A stretch of 64,000 bases of DNA, from NCBI GenBank assembly GCA_011800155.1, contig CM022377.1, forward strand, positions 372,001 through 436,000, given 5' to 3'. A program made the translations under genes and the position numbers. Below are positions 14,185-24,331 of the stretch, in pieces. Source of the stretch: Flammulina velutipes (taxonomy: Eukaryota > Basidiomycota > Agaricomycetes > Agaricales > Physalacriaceae). Every line of letters starts with the position of its first letter. Positions within the stretch are counted from its first letter, which is position 1. The notes beneath the pieces are model-generated. The model saw nothing but the letters and a program-made list of their open reading frames with translations. It made no database searches and was not told where the DNA came from.

Positions 14185-16145
14185 TTATATCTGCGCCTGG
14201 AAATCGTTCCTCATCTCCTCCGCCAAACTCCTAGGATCCACTATCCAAATTGCTGCATCGCCACTGCCAACCGTTTCCTCATACTCATACACACCCTCAA
14301 CATCACTGGTACGCCTCGCGTTTATCTCGCTCATCACCGCCCTCACACTCGTCCTATTCGCCGTAAGAGTCGTCCATCCCTTTTTCGCACCCCACAACAA
14401 ACTCCGAACTGTGTGAGCGGTGAGGCGTTTGCCACGCATAATGTTGCTCTTCCCCAACCCGTCGATCCTGAGAGGTTCCTCAGCTTCTTCGACGTCCTCG
14501 TCTCCTTCATCGCTCTTCGCCTTTGCCTTCTCTTTCTCTACGGAAGGCTCCAAAGCAAGTATGTCTTCGCAGGTCTTCTCCAACGCGCGGAAGAACAAGG
14601 GCGCATCTGCTCGTGCTGGAACATCGGATGGTTGGTGGTACTTGAGTGGCATGAGCGGTACAAAACCAGCTTCGTATCTCGAAGCCGCCCAGTACGCATC
14701 TTGGTCGTTCAAAAACAGTGATCGTGCCCTATATTTCTCGCTAGGGCCGCCAATTTTGTCCACGATCCGTAGGCAGCGCTCGTGCGCTTCTTCCGTGGTG
14801 TAGAATTCCAAGTCTGCTGGCAACTCTGAGGAGACCGAAACTCGTTCCTTCATCTCTTGCAACATTCCCTTCACCATCTCCTGCATGACCTGGTTCGTCA
14901 ACTGCCTGGAATGCTGCAGCTCGTCGTCGTTGCTACCGGCTCCTGGAGGCTTGGAATTTTTCCATTCACGGATCCTTTCGGGCGGAGGAATAAAACGAGC
15001 GCTGGCGTCCTCTACCGAAGAGGGGAGTGCAGCGTGTGTGAGATCGGAGACAAGGGCGATGAGGACAGAGAGGTCGAGGTTGATTTTCCTAGTTGGTCGA
15101 AGTCGAGGAGATGTCGATGATGAAGGGTTCGGGGAAGAAGGACTGGGCACACGTCCAGCCATGTCAGCCGCCACTCCCTCTCGTTCTCCTGGTTCCACGT
15201 CAATGCCCATCGTACGCAGGCATTCGATGGTATAAGCTATCCGCGAGTCTACATCCGGCTCGTTGGGGTTCAGGCGCGTAAGACGCATCGTTACTTTTGG
15301 TACGACCTTGCCGTGAACAGGATTGGCAGCAGCGGCCTGTATGAGGGCTCTTCCCATCTTCAGCAAGGAGTTGTCAAATTCCTTCTGAGCGAGCGTTGGT
15401 CCATGTTCGTACTCATCGTCCGAGTCCGATTCGTCGGTGAGGTACGAGTCGATTTCGCGAAATTCAGAGAGGATGCGGTTGTTTTTAATCCTGATATAGA
15501 AGATGAGAAACTCGATAAGGAAAAAGAAAAATAGGCGCGCATACGTGTTCACTCTAATCCACCGCATCCCACGCTCGGCGACCACGTCAACCTTGGTTTT
15601 CGTGTTCGCTTCATTGCCCTTCCCCAGCGACTGGAGCTTCGCCTTTTCCTTCTTTCTCTCCTCTTTGCTGATTCTGTTCCCATTCTTCGCCGGACGGACG
15701 ATGGAGTCGAAAGACTTGAATACGGCTACGACTCGTCCAGGCGCGCACACGAGCTCGTTCCATACCGCAATTAGGTAGGGCGCATTGGTTGATAGAGGAG
15801 GCAGGTGGGCGGAATTTGGGTCCCGGAGAAACTACTAAGAAGGGTCTCCTCGTCAGTAAGACTGTAATCGAATAGCATGCTATATGCCCATACCTTGTCT
15901 AAAACGTCTAGATCAATCTTGATAGTGTCCTTGAGTTTTTTCAAGCCAGATACATGGTCCTGGTGGGTCCACGGATCGTCTTTATTGTTGTCTAAGCTGA
16001 GCTCGAGAGATGAATCGAGGATAGGTAGCTGTGTTGCTGCTGGACGAAAATGTTCGATCGAGTCATGGATGGTTTGCAATTTTTCTTGTAGAATACGCAA
16101 GTCGACATGGATTGGAGATGAATTAGATTCTCCATTCTGAGACAT
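14185..16145 (-). CDS. DUF1308 domain protein (C7orf25/UPF0415-like)
   Basis: Exons 16145-15894, 15831-15545 and 15490-14185; sum 1845 nt, 614 residues. The C-terminal half carries the DUF1308 features, including LTAHTVRSLLWG, KGWTTLTANRTSVRAVMSEI and AAIWIVDPRSLAEE, comparable with the end of human C7orf25. The middle holds an acidic low-complexity stretch (ESDSDDEYE). Exon 2 contains APYLIAVWNELVCAPGRVVAV. Intron 2 (15544-15491) is 54 nt, a multiple of three and free of stops, so its retention would add a hydrophobic 18-residue insert. Function is not established for the family; a PIN-like nuclease fold has been suggested for parts of it, which I cannot verify here. Positions 14198-15147 are duplicated at 10516-11465. 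A second ATG lies at 16157. Confidence 0.8.
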
Positions 16146-16410
16146 GAGGAGAGGCAAGTGTTAAGCAAGTGCGTTCAGATGGTGGTGGAAGTTAGAGATC
16201 AAAGTTGGCGTCAGACACTGGAAACTCGTGAAAACATTCAATGCATTGTCTAGATAAATATAGGGAGTGTGTGTTTGGATGCTACAATATATACTGTGAA
16301 GAAGGCGAAGAGTGTGTGGGGGTTACTAAGGCTACAGAGGTTGCGATACGCGATTAGTGGGAAATAATCTACCATGCGTCGTGAATATCATGAGAGAAAG
16401 ATTGAATAGT

Positions 16411-17952
16411 TCATGTCTTCATGAACAGTTCGATGGGAATGGGCTTCCGCCGCAGGCCAGAAGATCCCTCACTGCATCCGCTGTACTCGCTGTCCGTCGA
16501 GCTCCCATTCGTACTCGTGCTGCTCCTCCTTCTCAGAGCACCCTCTTTCCGCCCGGAAAAGTGGGAACTAGTAGGTGAGAACAGCATGCTGTACGGCGTT
16601 TCGGGAACCTTCGCTTCCGGCAAAGGCTTCGTGGGGGACCCCCCGGTCGAACCGCGAAATGAAAAGCCTTTCATCTTCTTCGGGCTGAACAGCAACACCC
16701 GGCTTTTCGCACTCTTGGGCTCCTTGACCGACCCAAGCGTCGAAGTACTCCATTTACTGCGAAGCGTCCGGCCGGCCTCCATTTCCTTCTGCTCGTGTTC
16801 TAGCTCCTCGTCAAAAGACCAGGTGGCCGCGGAGGGAGCAGCGTCAGACCCACTGGGGGTGCTGGTGCGCTCAACCTCGACCTCGACCACCTCTGAACGG
16901 GCATGTAGCTCCTCGAGGCCTTCACGAATGTCCGCTTCCAAATCAATGGGCGAACACGGTACTGACAGTGGGAAGCGCAGCCTGACGCTCTGATCCATCT
17001 CGAACTCGAAATCAACGAGTGATAATCTGTCATCCGCTTCGTGGTCATCGCTGTACGTCGAGTAGACACTACCAGAGCTTAGGGACGATGACGAGGGGGA
17101 GTCAAGGTAGTACATGAGCACGTTTGCACTCTCCTCGGAGTCGAGATCGGCAGGGACAGGTAGACTTGTACGAGGCGGCGGACGGACAATGTTGAGTGAT
17201 GCAGGACGGTTTCGACGAGGAGAGGGTGGTGTCACAGGCCGAGGAGGAATGATACAAGGTGAAGGAGAATGTAAAGGCGCTGTGAAAACCGATTCGGGAC
17301 GGGATTGAAAGCGAGTTGTCTCTTCGTAAAGCGAAGCCAGGGATATGATCTTGTTAAATTCCTGGGAGTAGTAGTGATACTCCTCTTCGAGATCGCGGTC
17401 GATGAGGTCGTATTCTTCTTCAGCAGTTCTTTTGCTAATGACTAAAGGCCTCGTACACGACAAAAGTGGAATGTCGTCTTCGTCGTACGAGCATGGTCCT
17501 GATTCCGGACTTGTTGGCAGACTGCTAGTGTGCGAATATGGGCTAGATATTGGCGAGGAAGAGGCAGAGGAGGATGAAGAAGGGGAAGAGGGACATGAGA
17601 GTGCTGGCGGGAAAGAATTTGGTGTGGGTAGAGGGGGGTGTGGAAATGGGTATGTCACTTGGGTGAAGGTAACGCTGAATGGATCGACTGGGTCGGAGAT
17701 AATGTTGGCGCGCCGTCTGGCAGATTTCAGGAGCGCAGCTCTAGAGTCATGGCGAGAATTGCTGCAGCTAGGCTTCGAGGAGCTTGACGAGCTTGAGCTG
17801 AGATTCCCGGAATCCTCTTCTTCAATGACTGAAAGTGGATTGCTGCACGATACAAGGGTATTCTTGCGTGGACGGATGCGTGCTTGTCGTTTAAGCAATG
17901 GTTCGTCTAACGGAATGTTATTTTTCTTGTCAATAAAATACTGAGCAGCCAC
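16411..17952 (-). CDS. Serine/proline-rich hypothetical protein
   Basis: A 513-codon open frame, largely low-complexity: poly-Ser near residue 55, SSSSSASSSPISSPYSHTSSLPTSP-type repeats around 125-150, and acidic or Pro-rich tracts. No globular domain recognised, and no signal peptide or membrane segment. Many S/T-P sites suggest a phosphorylated, mostly disordered protein; a regulatory or scaffold role is only a guess. The frame opens at GTG (17952) and lacks an in-frame ATG before the poly-Ser region, so the true start should lie in an upstream exon I could not place; a CAG acceptor sits at the codon before YFIDKKNN. Confidence 0.6.
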   Translation of the reverse strand: MAAQYFIDKKNNIPLDEPLLKRQARIRPRKNTLVSCSNPLSVIEEEDSGNLSSSSSSSSKPSCSNSRHDSRAALLKSARRRANIISDPVDPFSVTFTQVTYPFPHPPLPTPNSFPPALSCPSSPSSSSSASSSPISSPYSHTSSLPTSPESGPCSYDEDDIPLLSCTRPLVISKRTAEEEYDLIDRDLEEEYHYYSQEFNKIISLASLYEETTRFQSRPESVFTAPLHSPSPCIIPPRPVTPPSPRRNRPASLNIVRPPPRTSLPVPADLDSEESANVLMYYLDSPSSSSLSSGSVYSTYSDDHEADDRLSLVDFEFEMDQSVRLRFPLSVPCSPIDLEADIREGLEELHARSEVVEVEVERTSTPSGSDAAPSAATWSFDEELEHEQKEMEAGRTLRSKWSTSTLGSVKEPKSAKSRVLLFSPKKMKGFSFRGSTGGSPTKPLPEAKVPETPYSMLFSPTSSHFSGRKEGALRRRSSTSTNGSSTDSEYSGCSEGSSGLRRKPIPIELFMKT

Positions 17953-18388
17953 GTACTGGTTATAGTGTTCATCGTTGTAGATTCGTTATCCGTGTTCAAG
18001 TTCGTAAATTAGTCGACCGTGTCGTTGGAGGGAAAGAGACAATACGACTTTCGAGAAGGAAGCTGCTATTATACTCGCCCTGGAGGCCATCTCGAGGTGC
18101 ATTGTTCTATGTAAGCACAAAAACACTGGTCCCAATCGAGAACAATAGCGGGCGTACAAACAAGCGCAAACGTTTCATTGTCTTTTGTCAACCTCGAGTT
18201 CACCGTCAGGGCTTTCGGAGATTATTCGTGTCGTCGTCGTGCAGTTAGGAGTACGTGGGACCTGGAGGAATGGAGACGCAATCTCAAGGAATGGACGTCA
18301 AACTGAGGGAGTGACGCGACCACGTGCACCAAAATATGATCGGGCCGCCTTCCAGCAGCATAATTATAAGCAGCTAATTATACTCGAA
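17953..18388. other. Intergenic up to the Helitron 3' end
   Basis: Probable 5' region of the serine-rich gene. No open frame with any domain. A CACGTG hexamer lies near 18321, a generic bHLH site. The A at 18388 is the flanking base of the Helitron target. Confidence 0.4.
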
Positions 18389-18873
18389 CTAGCAGTTACC
18401 CGTGGCTACGCCACGGAACTAAAATCTAAGCCATCCAAACCATTGACATGATTCAGTCAGAGCACTAATGCTGGAATCCCCTTAGATATACATCTACGGT
18501 CATCATAAATGTTCGTCAGTATACTTTGGTGCGCGTGTATAAAGTTAAAAACTACTGTTTAAATTTATTCTCTCCCTCACGGACCCTCCTACTATACCAT
18601 AAAATACAACCAGTGTCAACCACTGCCAACTGGGTGACGTGTAACACCTCAAGTCAAATCATGGAAGATAAGTTATTGCCACTATCTGTAATTGGAACCC
18701 CGCACGCTCGAGTTACATTTATTGTTGATGCCACCAGTGTGGCGCGCAAATCCAGACCTGGTCCAGAAACGGACCGAAACCTACCGGGGAGCCAATGAGA
18801 AGGCCGTTTTGTTTGTCTTCGCGATCGGGCCAATGGCATTAGGAATCGGCCACTTGTCTTTTAATATATAAGA
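18389..18873 (-). mobile_element. Non-autonomous Helitron, complete, 485 bp
   Basis: Read on the minus strand, the element begins TCTTATATATTAAAAGAC (18873 downwards), the classic Helitron 5' terminus starting with TC. It ends with a perfect 7-bp hairpin (CCGTGGC GTA GCCACGG, 18417-18401), a 7-nt spacer (hairpin end about 11 nt from the terminus) and CTAG (18392-18389). The flanking bases are A before TC and T after CTAG, the AT target into which Helitrons insert without target duplication. The inside has no Rep or helicase frame, so it must rely on an autonomous relative. The 5' end lies 4 bp past the stop codon of the MFS transporter, so it has replaced that gene's natural 3' flank. Confidence 0.88.
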
Positions 18874-18877
18874 TTAC

Positions 18878-20939
18878 TTATTTACTTGCTTCATCTTGCG
18901 CACGCTGCTTTCTCGTTCGCCTCCGTGAGGGGCCAATTCTAATAACCAGCAAAAGGAGAGGAATAGTTAAAAGACCGATTCCCCCCAAGATAACGTACGT
19001 CCATCCTGGATCAATTGCCGCCAACATAGGTTCCATCAAGACAACAAGACCGGCTCCAAGTGAACAACGTATGATATTGCTCTATAAGATAGATCAGGTC
19101 AGGCAGAGAAGTAATTGAACCACACTTGACATACACATGCAGTAACAGAAGATCCCTGCGTGGGGACCCAGTCGATGGTTAGAGTCTGGACGGCACTCAG
19201 GCTAGACATAGCCACAAATCCAACTTGGAAGCTGTCAGCTAGACATCTCCTTCAGTGTTGTATGACCTTACTTGCGGCTTGGAGTATCAGGGGACCAGCC
19301 AAGTTGACTCTCTTTTCGATGCACCATCCATACCCTGCAAGGCAAGCCGAGAACAGCAGCATGATAGGTGGCAGCATTCTTAGACGCGCCTACATCAGGA
19401 TAAATTCAGTATTGTTGAGGATTGAATAAGCTTAAATTACCTTCTCTATAGGAAAGTCATCTGCAATACCAGAATCACTCCTGATTGCAAGGTTATCGGG
19501 ATCCTCCCCTTTTGCGGCCGCCATGGCTTTCACCATGGCTCGGTACTCCAAGTCCAACAGTCGCCCAGTGAGTGTCGTACCCAACATCATGCCTCCAGCT
19601 GTCGCCATGTAGCACAGACCTATCTGCGTCTCGCTGAGGGCTGGATAATATCTTTCGAAAAGAGTCGATATCGACGCGATGACTCCGTAGTACAGCGCAG
19701 TCGTGATGCCCGTTATAAAGAGTGACAAGACTATATCCCAGTCTCTGAGCAATAGAAGCGGGTTCTTGAAGGGCTTTTTGTCGGGGCGAGAAGATGACGG
19801 GGTATTGTTGGAGACACGTCTTCCAAGAATAGGGATGACTGGCCGGTACATCTTCGAAGGTACAATAGCTCCATTACCAACGAGAGCGCGCAGTGTTTCA
19901 GGAAGGAAGCTAAACATCCAATTAATCTTGAATTGCATTAAACACGACGAAGGAAGGCTCACAGTACAAGAGTAATGAAGCATCCCATAGAAGCGATACA
20001 AAGAAACCAGAAGATAGATCTAAAACTCTTGTGAGCAATCATGCTAGCTGAAAATGATGGGTTTGCCCATACCTCCAGCCCAAGTGGTCTGACAACAGTC
20101 CCCCGATAACAGGTCCCAGAGCAGGTCCTAGCTGAAACGTGGTCAGAAGATTTGCACCATGTACGAAGGATAGCCTCACGTTGGGGCCCATATTGTACAC
20201 GCCAAAGAACCCGCCACGTTCTGCAGGTGTAGCGATATCACCAATGACCCCAGCACCTATAGAGAGTCAATAGACGGTCCATGCTACCAGTTATATTCGC
20301 ATACCAAGGGCGATGGTACTTGCAGATCCAGCTGCCTGAATGCAACGCAGTAAGACCAAAAGCCAGTACGCAGATGTCGGAACAAGAGCAAGGCCAATGC
20401 AAGACAATGATAGAATCAACAAGCATGCAGAGAAGATGGGACGTCTCCCTATTTGATCGGCGAGCGTTCCAAAGAGCATGGGAGCTTAGTGCATCGGTAA
20501 GCTAACGGGAGACTGGATCCATTGCAGAACGTATGACTTACTTATACCCTGGAAAACCATGTAAACCGTCACCTAAACGGTGTGAGGCCATGGGGCTTAA
20601 TTTGTGATGCTGTAGTAGAACGTACAGTGATGTTTATGAGCTCCGTCGATTTGTGAAAAGCTCGAGTGAGGGCAGGTATGGCAGGTAGGTAGATGTTAGC
20701 TGTTAAAGGGCTGTCGTTTCGTTAAATTGAAAGCCCATCATGATCAGAGAATGAAGAAGTAAGTACCTGAAAAGCCCGCCGAACGCTATTAAAGTGACTA
20801 TAAACCACTTCTCTCGAACGGAAAAGATACTGAAAGGTTCTTGAACCTCAGTAGCCGTCTCGATGTCAGCATTGGCGTTTGGCATACGTTCCTCGCTCGG
20901 AACCGTAAGGTCGTTAGCTATAAGAGACTGAGATGTCAT
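18878..20939 (-). CDS. MFS drug:H+ antiporter-type transporter (DHA1-like)
   Basis: Predicted 12-helix plasma-membrane transporter of the major facilitator superfamily. Roughly ten exons; ATG at 20939, stop codon at 18880-18878. Joined segments include GGLFSPLTANIYLPAIPAL (TM1 region), the motif-A loop FGTLADQIGRRP, LLRCIQAAGSASTIALG, a conserved GP-rich LGPALGPVIGG (motif C type), and the central cytosolic loop (about 19990-19760) ending KPFKNPLLLLRDWDI. The second half gives ALYYGVIASISTLFERYY and CYMATAGGMMLGTTLTGRLLD. This arrangement resembles the yeast AQR1/QDR group, exporters of drugs and small acids; the substrate here is not predictable. The C-terminal tail is basic (RRRRTRKQR). A Helitron sits immediately downstream. 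Confidence 0.85.
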
Positions 20940-21368
20940 GGATGTTCAAGTTGTGGAGAAAGAAAAGCAACGCCTATGAATAGAACTCCTCCAAGAAGCG
21001 CTATTATAGTCTTTCGAGTCCGACTGAAACCGGACATTGTCGTGAGCCACATTACTCGCTGACGAGCCACAACAGGTATCCGATGTGAATCTGTTATAAG
21101 TTTGATAGTAGAGTTCTGGTGGTACGATCGAACTTCAACGTTGCTGAAAAGTTATGAAAACGTGGCCCGGTCCGAATTCCGAGCACAACGCCACAGGGAA
21201 TCGGGATCTCGACATACTTAACGGGACGAAACTATGAGCTAACGAGCATTCACTAGAGGAAGTACATTTATTCGTCGAAAGAAAGGAACACTCGAACCCC
21301 ACTTGTAAAGAAACGGTGCATAATAGATATTTAAACTCGGATAGTCCACTCATAGAGAAACCAAACCA
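20940..21368. other. Intergenic, nothing recognised
   Basis: 5' region of the MFS gene and 3' region of the secreted phosphatase-like gene. No supported open frame. Confidence 0.4.
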
Positions 21369-22612
21369 TTAACATGCTCCGTTGGCCACATCAATGGTAG
21401 GTAGAACATTGATGATATCATCATCGCTGTAGACTCTGAACTTGGTCTCTGGGACGCCCTCAAAGGCAGCGGCGAACCGCTCATCAGAGTTATCCGCATC
21501 TTCCACCGCGCGAACCCATATGCACTGGATGAAATCACCACCATACTTGCGGAACCTAGATGGAAAGAACTCTCAGCACATGATACATACACGGCAGAAA
21601 AACACGTACGCTGCACCATAAATTTCCGGGTCCTGCTCCGTCGAGTCACCAACGGTGAGGAACTTCTTGTTGGGGAACATGCCATGCACGCGGTCGATCT
21701 CGCCCAGCTTGAAGTTGAATGTATTGTCGTCCTCGAATAAGAATCCAACAATATCCCCGATGTCGGATAATGTGAGATTCTTCGCGAAGATGGGTCCACG
21801 CGTCTCGGGGAATGATGTGGCCACAAAGTCTCGGAGGAAGGGGAAGAGTTGGTACGGTGAACCAGTGATGTAGAAGAAGTTAGGATCGTCGAGGGTTTGT
21901 GCTAGAGACGCATAGAGGTCCGGCATTCCCGTCACGGCTTTGGGTTCATCGAAGAGCGTAGCCTTGATCAACTTGAGTTTATCGAGAACGTTGCTGACTT
22001 TGATTGTATCATCAATATCTGAATAGTTGAGAACCATCATTAGTATACAGACAGCCAGAGTATTAGGAAGATCAACGCACCTGAGATGACACCGAAGCCA
22101 GTGTCGACGGATGGAAATATGATTGACGAGATATCAATGGCGCCTGATAGTTGACCGTCAAGTTGAGCTGACTGTGTGCAGGTACCGACAGACACATTCT
22201 GTAACGCCAGACCATTGTCCGGAGAGACAGAAGTTTCAGTGGACATTATAGCGGGCTGGCTGCAGCCCGAGATGTCCACCGTGACGGATTGGCCACCTTT
22301 GCCCACAGCGGCAGCCAACCTCACGCGGTCCAAGGCCGTCTCGATAGCATCGCCGATGTCAATCCCGAAGATCGCTAGAGGCGAAAGAACTGTGGAAAGG
22401 ATGTCCCCGAGTTTCGAGGTATCGATCGGCGTCTCGAAGGCGAACACTTGCATGTTAACAAGTGTGTTCGCGCTGTCGGTGGGATCGAGAAAAGCGGGGG
22501 CATCGAAAAGAAGTATTTCGACTCCGTCATCGACGGCGCGAGGCGCTTGGGAGACGGCGGGGCGGGCCTGCGCTGCAAGACCAAAAGAGAGAAGAAGCGT
22601 CGCGAAGTGCAT
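21369..22612 (-). CDS. Secreted APP1-domain phosphatidate phosphatase-like protein
   Basis: Exons 22612-22081, 22018-21610 and 21555-21369; sum 1128 nt, 375 residues. The first 20 or so residues (MHFATLLLSFGLAAQARP) form a signal peptide. The C-terminal half is the APP1 (DUF2183) catalytic domain: SDIDDTIKVS is the DxDxT active-site motif, followed by YITGSPYQLFPFLRDF, FLTVGDSTEQDPEIYG and RKYGGDFIQCIWVR. Yeast App1 is a cytosolic Mg-dependent phosphatidate phosphatase; this protein is instead predicted to be exported, as in a group of fungal homologues. The N-terminal half (about 170 residues) is unrecognised. Divergent from ACC deaminase over 428 bp. Confidence 0.85.
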
Positions 22613-23040
22613 GATTGTTGATTGGGTATTTGAGAACGAATGTGTTGGGTTTTATGGACCAGAGGAAAAGGGTATACGCGAGGTTCGACGCTGAAGACCT
22701 GTGCGGCACCTCTATATGGGTGGTTGTGAAGGACATACTTTAGATTTGCAGTGCGTTTTAAGAGAAGAATAGCCTCCGTCACATCAGCCCTGCCTGAATG
22801 GGTACTTCCGCATGGGCCACCATGTGCGATCGCCTGAGTAGTTGTCGAGGGATCCACGAGGATGCCAGTGCGCTACTGCAGTCGGCATAACGGATATCAT
22901 TGGCTTGATCGAACGTTGGTCAGTTGTCGGCTTCCATCGGATACGTGCCATCACCTGTGCATAACTCGAAGTCCGAAGACATTATCTTTGCCAATACTTA
23001 TATCCTCTCGTTATCACTCACCTTCAACATACCATCGATC
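22613..23040. promoter_or_regulatory. Divergent intergenic region, APP1-like gene and ACC deaminase
   Basis: 428 bp between two start codons facing away from each other. It must hold both promoters. No clear TATA box or known motif stands out. Confidence 0.45.
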
Positions 23041-24146
23041 ATGAGTATCTCCCTCCCCTCCCCGTTTGCTGAGATTCCGAGGGAGTCTCTACTCTTTGGG
23101 CCATCTCCAGTGCATAAGCTCGACCGCATGACCAAAGACCTTGGCGGAAATGTTACCATCTGGGCGAAACGAGATGACTGCAATTCCGGCCTAGCGTTTG
23201 GAGGCAACAAGACTCGCAAGCTCGAATATCTCCTTGCGGATGCGCTAGCTCAAGGCGCCGATACCCTTGTCAGTATCGGAGGCGTACAGAGTAACCACAC
23301 GCGTCAAGTTGCAGCTGTCGCAGCAAAATCTGGTCTCAAGGTCACTTGGATCGCCACGATCCTATATACAGAATAACTTACCTATATGCACAGGCCAAAC
23401 TCGTACAGGAGCACTGGGTTGACTGGCAGGATTCCGTCTACGACAAAGTCGGAAACCTGCAGCTGTCTCGCCTGATGGGCGCGGAACCAAGACTTGACCC
23501 GTCTACCTTTGGCATCGAGCACAAGCCCACCGCCAGCTCCCTCACCGACGAGGTGAGAGCGGAAGGCGGTAAACCATACTACATCCCCGCAGGCGCATCC
23601 GACCACCCCCTTGGTGGCCTTGGGTTCGCGCGATGGGCTTTCGAAGTCGCCGTTCAAGAGAAAGAGTTGGCCGTGTTCTTCGATACCATCATCGTATGCG
23701 CAGTCACTGGATCCACTTTTGCTGGCATGATCGCAGGATTCAAGTTGCTAGCCAAGTTGAACCCGTCCGACCCACCGAGGCGCATCATCGGCATAGACGC
23801 GTCGGCGAAGCCTGTGGAGACGAAAGCTCAGGTCCTTCGCATCGCGCGAAATACCGCAGCGAAGATTGGTTTGAAAGAAGAAGACATCACAGAGGCCGAC
23901 GTGATTTTGGACGAGCGCTATCATGCTGGAGTTTATGGGATCCCAGACAAGCAGACCGTCGAGGCCATCAAATACGGTGCACGGATGGACGCATTTATCA
24001 CTGACCCAGTGTATGAGGGAAAGAGTTTGGCTGGAATGATCGACATGATTAAGAAGAGCGAAATCTCGAGCGGGAATGTCTTATACGCTCACTTGGGAGG
24101 ACAGCTGGCGTTGAACGCCTACAGTGATATGGAATCAAAAGTTTAA
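23041..24146 (+). CDS. acdS: 1-aminocyclopropane-1-carboxylate (ACC) deaminase
   Basis: PLP enzyme that splits ACC, the plant ethylene precursor, into 2-oxobutyrate and ammonia. Exons 23041-23340 and 23394-24146 give 350 residues, the normal length. The PLP lysine is in [12 protein letters not shown] (Lys57), the substrate-binding SNHTRQ follows, and VQEHWVDW is present. Residues known to separate ACC deaminase from D-cysteine desulfhydrase are the deaminase type: Glu in VYEGKS and Leu in YAHLGG. Eukaryotic members are found in fungi and were probably acquired from bacteria in the past; the intron here shows it is settled in the fungal genome. In plant-associated fungi the enzyme can lower host ethylene. 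Convergent with the HAD gene. Confidence 0.92.
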
Positions 24147-24331
24147 CGATGTATCAGCGCGTACTACTAAAAGAAACGTGCTTACATGTGTATTGAATTA
24201 TTGCGCAGAAGTCTAAAAAGAACAAACAGATTAAGCTAGGTAGTCGTCGCGATGATTGAAATTAACTTCGAATGGACAGAAGGCACGCTGTTACATATTA
24301 GGTACCGACTGACAGCGCATTACATAGCGAA

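Noticed and set aside
18526..18798. 90-codon frame inside the Helitron
   Set aside because: No similarity to Rep, helicase or a captured gene; antisense to the element and probably chance.
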